Shown piece after piece: positions 59,765 through 64,000 of a DNA stretch of 64,000 nt. Each line of letters starts with the position of its first letter. Within the stretch, counting starts at the first letter, position 1. Origin of the DNA: Candidatus Enterococcus testudinis (GTDB lineage Bacteria > Bacillota > Bacilli > Lactobacillales > Enterococcaceae); assembly GCF_002140915.1 (NCBI RefSeq), contig NZ_NGKU01000001.1, positions 471,264-535,263 on the forward strand. The letters are read 5' to 3'. The position numbers and the translations under genes were made by a program. Below the pieces are notes generated by a model. That model did not search any database, had not been told where the DNA came from, and worked only from the letters and a program-made list of their open reading frames with translations.

Positions 59765-62129
59765 AGAATCTGATGTAGTCCTCAATTTTAGGATGAATGG
59801 TGAAGTTGCTTATTCAAAGACGATCAAAGAGATCAATAATGATATGAAGCTGGCAAAACTTGAATATCAAAATCAAGTATCTGCTATGGACAAGAATGCG
59901 AGTGCTACCGAAAAGTTAGCAGCAGCTAAACAAAAACTTGAAAAACAACTCGATATTTCAACTGCTAAAACGGAAGGTTTGCGAGAAGAGTACAAAAAAG
60001 CCGCTGAGGAAACAGGCGAGAATTCGGAAAAGACTAGAAAGTTATACGAGATGTTATTAAAGTCTGAAACTAGCGAAAATAATCTTCGTAAGGCATTAGA
60101 AAGCACTAATGATGCATTGGATGCGCAAGGAGATAAGGCATTAACGACTGCCGAGAAACTAGAAAAAATTGAAAAAGCTGGCGAGAAAATAAAAACCGCC
60201 GGCAAAGGATTGAGCGCTGCATTTACTGCACCAGTTGTAGGTATCGCAACGGCTGGCGCAAAAATGTATAGCGATCTATCTACCGCACAATCCCAAGTAC
60301 AAGCGGCTTTTGGTCTAACAAAGAAAGAAGCGGAAAGCTTGAACCAATCGATTGAAGATGTTTTTACTTCTGGCATGGTTACAAGCATTGACGAATCAAA
60401 AACAGCAGTAATGGAATTGGCGAATCAGTTTCCAGATTTACGCAATGCGAGCGCTGAGACTATCACTGATATGACCAAGAAGTTTTTGGCTATTCAAACA
60501 ACCTTAGATTCCGATATGACTGAAACTATGCGTGGTGTGAATGGTTTAATGGAGCAATTTGGTTTATCAAGCGAAGAAGCAATTGATTTAATCGCAAAAG
60601 CTGGACAGAATGGTCTGGATAAGACTGATGAACTAGGAGATAATCTGGCCGAGTATGCGACTAACTTCAAAGATGCTGGGTATTCAGCAGAAGACATGTT
60701 TGCAATCTTAGAAACAGGACTAGATTCGGGCGCATACAACCTTGATAAGGTGAATGACCTAGTAAAAGAGTTTGGCAATCGATTAGTTGGTGGAGATGTA
60801 CAGACAGCAGTTGAAAGTCTTGGTGGTAATTTTGTTAATCTGTATAAACAGATTCAAGACGGAAATCTTTCTTCAAAAGATGCGTTCCAACTATTAGCTG
60901 GTGAAATCAGTAATCTAAACAGCGACCAAGAAAAAGCTACAGCGATCGCTGCACTATTTGGCTCTCAAGGTGAAGACGCTGGCATAAAAGTTGTAGAGGC
61001 AATGGGTCAAGCTAATGGAGCGCTTGAAGCTAACAAGGAAGCTTACGAAAACGCAAACGGTGCAGCAAAAGAATTGTCTGACGGTGTGGAAAAATCTGTC
61101 ACGTATCAATCAGCCATGAATGAGTTGATGATGGCGGCTAAAGATGTCGGTGAGGAGCTGGCACCAACAATTAGTAGGGTGGCAGATGCAGTCAAAGAAG
61201 CAGCACAATGGTTTAGAGGTTTAGATGAAGATACAAAGAAAACTATTATGACTATTGCGGGTATAGCTGCAGTTGTTGGTCCTACATTGATTGCCTTTGG
61301 AACTATCGCTGGATCTATCACGAAAATAGCTTCAGCGGCTAGTGGATTCTTTGGCGTATGGATGAAAGGTGCTGAAATGTTGAGCCTTTCTGGCGGAGCT
61401 TTTACATTAGTTGTCGCTGGTATTGCCTTGCTTATAACAGGCTTGGTTCATGCTTATAACAACGTAGAATGGTTTAGGAACGGTGTGAACGCAGCGTTTC
61501 AAGGTATATCGGATGTCGCAGTTGAGGTATTCAAATTTATTGGGGGATACATTAGTGGAGTATTCGAAGGGATTTGGACAAATATTTCCAACGTATTCGA
61601 AGCTGGGAAACGCATATTCACTGGTTTTATTGATTTTATCACTGGAGTTTTCACAGGGGATTGGGGAAAAGCTTGGAATGGCGTTGTAAACATTTTTGGT
61701 GGTATCTTCGATGGAATTGTTGCGATTGCGAAAATGCCACTAAACAACATGATCGGACTGATCAACGGATTTATTCGAGGGCTGAATAAAATCAAGGTTC
61801 CTAAATGGGTACCTGGTGTTGGTGGTAAAACCTTCAGTATTGGAGAATTACCTTATCTAGCGAAAGGCGGTCATGTATTAAATGGCCAAGCGATCGTTGG
61901 TGAAGCTGGACCAGAATTGCTTACGAACAAAAACGGTAAGACAACTGTTACGCCACTATCAGATGCTGAGAAACGTGAGGGAATTAGTGGAAAATACAAA
62001 GGCAATATCACCGTTGAGCAACATAATCACTTTGGCCATGTCGATGCGAATAACCCAAGTGAACTGAATAAATTGAATAGGAATATATCTAGAGCCAGCA
62101 AACAAGCGCTTGGCGGAATAGGAGGATAA
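59748..62129 (+). CDS. phage tail tape measure protein
   Basis: Sets tail length and is ejected first during infection in siphophages. 793 residues, apparently complete: coiled-coil N-terminus (about 15-120), a TP901-type core (about 150-430, with AAFTAPVVGIATAGAKMYSD and FKDAGYSAEDMFAILETGLD), hydrophobic helices (about 500-660, for example IMTIAGIAAVVGPTLIAFGT and FTLVVAGIALLITGLVHAY), and the usual C-terminal region (PKWVPGVGGKTFSIGELPYL, then GGHVLNGQAIVGEAGPEL). No lysozyme or peptidase domain. At about 0.15 nm per residue the tail would be near 120 nm. No other tail gene is in the element, and the gene is followed by a terminator. Confidence 0.92.
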   Translation: MAKNTKESDVVLNFRMNGEVAYSKTIKEINNDMKLAKLEYQNQVSAMDKNASATEKLAAAKQKLEKQLDISTAKTEGLREEYKKAAEETGENSEKTRKLYEMLLKSETSENNLRKALESTNDALDAQGDKALTTAEKLEKIEKAGEKIKTAGKGLSAAFTAPVVGIATAGAKMYSDLSTAQSQVQAAFGLTKKEAESLNQSIEDVFTSGMVTSIDESKTAVMELANQFPDLRNASAETITDMTKKFLAIQTTLDSDMTETMRGVNGLMEQFGLSSEEAIDLIAKAGQNGLDKTDELGDNLAEYATNFKDAGYSAEDMFAILETGLDSGAYNLDKVNDLVKEFGNRLVGGDVQTAVESLGGNFVNLYKQIQDGNLSSKDAFQLLAGEISNLNSDQEKATAIAALFGSQGEDAGIKVVEAMGQANGALEANKEAYENANGAAKELSDGVEKSVTYQSAMNELMMAAKDVGEELAPTISRVADAVKEAAQWFRGLDEDTKKTIMTIAGIAAVVGPTLIAFGTIAGSITKIASAASGFFGVWMKGAEMLSLSGGAFTLVVAGIALLITGLVHAYNNVEWFRNGVNAAFQGISDVAVEVFKFIGGYISGVFEGIWTNISNVFEAGKRIFTGFIDFITGVFTGDWGKAWNGVVNIFGGIFDGIVAIAKMPLNNMIGLINGFIRGLNKIKVPKWVPGVGGKTFSIGELPYLAKGGHVLNGQAIVGEAGPELLTNKNGKTTVTPLSDAEKREGISGKYKGNITVEQHNHFGHVDANNPSELNKLNRNISRASKQALGGIGG

Positions 62130-62134
62130 ATACA

Positions 62135-62168
62135 AGGCACCTAGCTTATCGGCTGGGTGCCTTTTTTT
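62135..62168 (+). terminator. intrinsic terminator after tape measure gene
   Basis: AGGCACC and GGTGCCT arms with extra inner pairing (TAGC/GGCT region) and seven T. Shows that the tape measure gene ends its transcript. Confidence 0.88.
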
Positions 62169-62250
62169 GTTGCAAATAAAGTTTGAATTTCGTATGTGTA
62201 AAGATGTATTATGTAATTGAGAAAGTAAAGAAGTACAAGGAGGGATTTTT

Positions 62251-62451
62251 ATGAAGATTGGCATGAGAAAACCAAGCATAAAGAAATCAATTTCCGCAAG
62301 GACTACAGGGAAAGCAAAAAGAGCAGTGAAAAAGTCTGTCAATCCATTGTACGGCAAAAAAGGGATGGGGTTTGTTAAATCACCTACCAAATCGGTAAAG
62401 AACAAAATTTATAAGAAAACTACATTTAGTTTTTGGGATTTGTTTAAGTGA
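62251..62451 (+). CDS. small very basic protein, cargo gene 1
   Basis: 66 residues with many Lys/Arg (MRKPSIKKSISARTTGKAKR) and the stretch NPLYGKKGMGFVKSPTKS, ending in FSFWDLFK. AAGGAGGG precedes the ATG. Small basic proteins with NPLYGKKGMG recur next to attachment sites of Gram-positive prophages and islands in my memory; function not known. It is 119 bases after the terminator, so it has its own promoter, and is followed by a nuclease-like gene. Confidence 0.7.
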   Translation: MKIGMRKPSIKKSISARTTGKAKRAVKKSVNPLYGKKGMGFVKSPTKSVKNKIYKKTTFSFWDLFK

Positions 62452-62490
62452 ATTAGTGTAAAAAGTCTAGTCAAAAAAACGGAGTTAATT

Positions 62491-63567
62491 ATGACTTTAA
62501 TTTCTATGAGTGTAAAAAAAAGAAAAAGCAGGCATTTTAATAAAATAGAACAGACTTTTAGAATGATGCCGAATTTTCAAGAACAACTAGGAAAATATAT
62601 CTATTTCGAGATAATTGATTTCGATGATTTTTGGAAAAACTATCAAGAAATAGAAATGTTATATGATACGTTAGTAAAATGGAAAGATGTCAGAATTACA
62701 ATATTTGGAAAAGAGATCCCTTTTAGATATAAAATATATTTTAGAGAGTTGGAATCTTATGTAAGAAATAACTATGCTTTCTTACCGTCGTCGGATTTTA
62801 CAATTGAGGATAATCTTCCCATGAAATATGTTTTCTACGATTGGTGGGCTTGTTTTTTTGTTTTTATGGATAAAAAAGATACTTCAGCATATTATTTTTG
62901 TGATTGCCAAAAAAATGCCGTTATGGAAAGCATGAGATTATTTGATAATATGAGACTAAATTTCCCTGATTTTGTGTGTAAAGATTATGAAATATCTGAT
63001 AGAAAAGAGAATTTTTTTGACGGGAAATTCAAAAAAAATCTTTGTTTTACTTGCAATGGTAGTTCATCTATTAGAAGTTTTTGTAACCGAATGTATGGTT
63101 CTAGATTTTTACAAGATTATGGGTGGTACGTATATAGCAGAGCTTACGAGAAAGGAATAAATCCATGGTGTGATAATGAGGGCTTGAGAGAAGTAGAAAA
63201 TGAAGTTAGGGAAAATTATGGATACCATAAAATCGGGGAGAAATGGATAAGCGAAACTAAAATGTATACACTTATCAAAGAAATATTTCCAGAAGAAGAA
63301 GTTATTTTCCACTATAGGTCGGAATGGCTATCGTACTTAGAAATCGATGTCTATATTCCTAGATTAAAATTAGGTTTTGAATATCAAGGAAAGCAGCATT
63401 TTGAGCCTGTAAACTTCTTTGGTGGTGAAAGTAGTTTCAATATTCAACGTGCCAACGATAAGAAGAAAGAAAAAATTTGCAATGATAACGGAGTTAAGTT
63501 AATTAAAGTCAATTATTACGATCCGTTAACTAAAAGATTTATAAAACAATTGATTGCCCCCAGCTAA
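62491..63567 (+). CDS. zinc-ribbon PD-(D/E)XK-like nuclease, cargo gene 2
   Basis: 358 residues. Residues about 1-130 are not recognised. Cys137-x-Cys139 and Cys185-x2-Cys188 could bind zinc. The C-terminal 90 residues look like a restriction-endonuclease-like fold: Asp286 in YLEIDVYIPRL and Glu297-x-Gln299 in GFEYQGKQHF, a Vsr-like form in which Gln replaces the usual Lys, then NGVKLIKVNYYD. Upstream, AAAACGGAG gives a weak ribosome site. Its place beside attR is where islands carry antiphage or other accessory genes. Defence role is inferred, not shown. Confidence 0.7.
   Translation: MTLISMSVKKRKSRHFNKIEQTFRMMPNFQEQLGKYIYFEIIDFDDFWKNYQEIEMLYDTLVKWKDVRITIFGKEIPFRYKIYFRELESYVRNNYAFLPSSDFTIEDNLPMKYVFYDWWACFFVFMDKKDTSAYYFCDCQKNAVMESMRLFDNMRLNFPDFVCKDYEISDRKENFFDGKFKKNLCFTCNGSSSIRSFCNRMYGSRFLQDYGWYVYSRAYEKGINPWCDNEGLREVENEVRENYGYHKIGEKWISETKMYTLIKEIFPEEEVIFHYRSEWLSYLEIDVYIPRLKLGFEYQGKQHFEPVNFFGGESSFNIQRANDKKKEKICNDNGVKLIKVNYYDPLTKRFIKQLIAPS
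63554..63564. repeat. GCTGGGGGCAA motif, copy 3 (reverse)
   Basis: TTGCCCCCAGC overlaps the last codons of the nuclease gene and ends 15 bases before attR, as expected for an arm-type integrase site. Confidence 0.4.
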
Positions 63568-63578
63568 AAAAGCTATCT

Positions 63579-63595
63579 AAAAACTATCTATTTGT
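63579..63595. repeat. attR core, 17-bp direct repeat
   Basis: AAAAACTATCTATTTGT, identical to 49549-49565. AACTAT (63582-63587) and ATAGTT (63600-63605) form an inverted pair. Confidence 0.85.
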
Positions 63596-63748
63596 AAAAA
63601 TAGTTGTGAATATATGGATTTTAGAAGATAACTTTTAGAGTTTTTTTGTTGATATAACAGCATTTGTGCGTATTAAGATAGAAAATCGTTAAATGGAAGG
63701 GTCAGTGGGGTAATAAATTTAAAGGGGTTGTGACATAAGTCCCTAACC

Positions 63749-63795
63749 AAAAAGCGTATGAAATGACGAAAAACCGTTCATTTCATGCGCTTTTT
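63749..63795 (-). terminator. hairpin, likely terminator for minus strand
   Basis: Two 18-base arms (63749-63766 and 63778-63795) pair with one G-U-type mismatch; T runs occur on both strands. Between attR and here (63596-63748) no gene was seen. Confidence 0.65.
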
Positions 63796-63877
63796 AGTTA
63801 AAAGAAATGAGCTCACCAACACTAAATGTTGTAGAGCTACTAAACAGAGCAATTGCTTTGGTTCTTTGTATATTCAT
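63794..63877 (-). CDS. possible 27-aa ORF
   Basis: ATG with GGAGAC eight to twelve bases upstream; reads MNIQRTKAIALFSSS and ends GELISFN. Its stop overlaps the terminator arm. A long AT-rich leader with inverted repeats (63897-63960) precedes it. It could be a leader peptide or chance. Nothing else was found in 63878-64000. Confidence 0.3.
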   Translation of the reverse strand: MNIQRTKAIALFSSSTTFSVGELISFN

Positions 63878-64000
63878 ATTTGTTGTCTCCTGCTAGATTT
63901 ATTTTTTGAGAAATAAATCTAATAACTCTATTCAATAAGAGAGTAATTATTTTTTGAATAATATAAGCTAAAGTCTATAACACAACATAGGCTTTAGCTC

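Larger units (their letters stand above)
49549..63595. mobile_element. 14-kb phage-satellite-like (PICI-like) integrated element
   Basis: Bounded by the 17-bp direct repeat AAAAACTATCTATTTGT. Contents in order: integrase and repressor (leftward), then rightward an excisionase-like gene, small ORFs, primase, SF3 helicase, iteron cluster, small regulators, unknown genes, small terminase, tape measure protein, terminator, and two cargo genes. No large terminase, portal, capsid, other tail or lysis gene is present. By eye the DNA is more AT-rich than the suf and dlt genes. The order int-repressor / excisionase-primase-helicase-ori / terS / cargo is the plan of Gram-positive phage-inducible islands; the tape measure gene is unusual. 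A prophage remnant is the alternative. Confidence 0.8.

Overview
The window is a low-GC Firmicute chromosome, most likely Enterococcus or a close relative. This is inferred from the gene set: a dltXABCD operon with a nearby two-component system, sufCDSUB, opuC, queA/tgt/yajC, a fused adhE behind a Rex box, and many cre-like sites. No rRNA or tRNA gene and no CRISPR array was seen.

Layout. 1-5.0 kb: an L-arabinose-releasing set (GH51 arabinofuranosidase, cut by the window start; GH43 arabinanase; GH127 beta-L-arabinofuranosidase). 5.26-8.09 kb: a secreted GH85 endo-beta-N-acetylglucosaminidase lipoprotein. 8.3-8.6 kb: a decayed hicAB locus. 8.7-12.1 kb (minus): the opuCABCD osmoprotectant transporter. 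12.4-16.4 kb: queA, tgt and yajC, with a DUF975 membrane gene and a candidate minus-strand ncRNA between queA and tgt. 16.4-20.1 kb: a GntR-controlled unit with an M20 dipeptidase and a glycosylasparaginase, which with GH85 suggests use of N-glycoproteins. 20.3-22.9 kb: adhE. 23.8-35.0 kb: a locus for uronic-acid-containing polysaccharide (glycosaminoglycan type), with a heparinase II/III-like lyase, GH88 unsaturated glucuronyl hydrolase, DUF2264 protein, ABC sugar importer, YesL-like protein and a LacI regulator. A Tn5 mosaic end between 43-bp direct repeats at 27.5-27.6 kb is almost certainly a sequencing-library artefact. 35.9-44.0 kb: a sensor kinase/response regulator pair, dltXABCD and a DltE/FmtA-like serine hydrolase. 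44.2-49.5 kb: sufCDSUB.

49.55-63.6 kb is a 14-kb integrated element bounded by a 17-bp direct repeat just after the sufB terminator. It has the plan of a phage satellite (PICI-like): integrase and CI-like repressor leftward; excisionase-like protein, small ORFs, a primase-polymerase and an SF3 helicase rightward; an iteron cluster that looks like an origin; then unknown genes, a P27-like small terminase and a full-length tape measure protein whose transcript ends at a terminator. No large terminase, portal, capsid, other tail or lysis gene is present. A basic 66-aa protein and a PD-(D/E)XK-like nuclease sit as cargo beside attR. A satellite carrying its own small terminase and tape measure protein is the most interesting possibility here.

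The sugar loci share a logic: extracellular or imported glycans are cut to oligosaccharides, taken up, and finished by cytoplasmic enzymes, under LacI/GntR repressors and probable CcpA control. The dlt block tunes cell-envelope charge and may both add and remove D-alanine.
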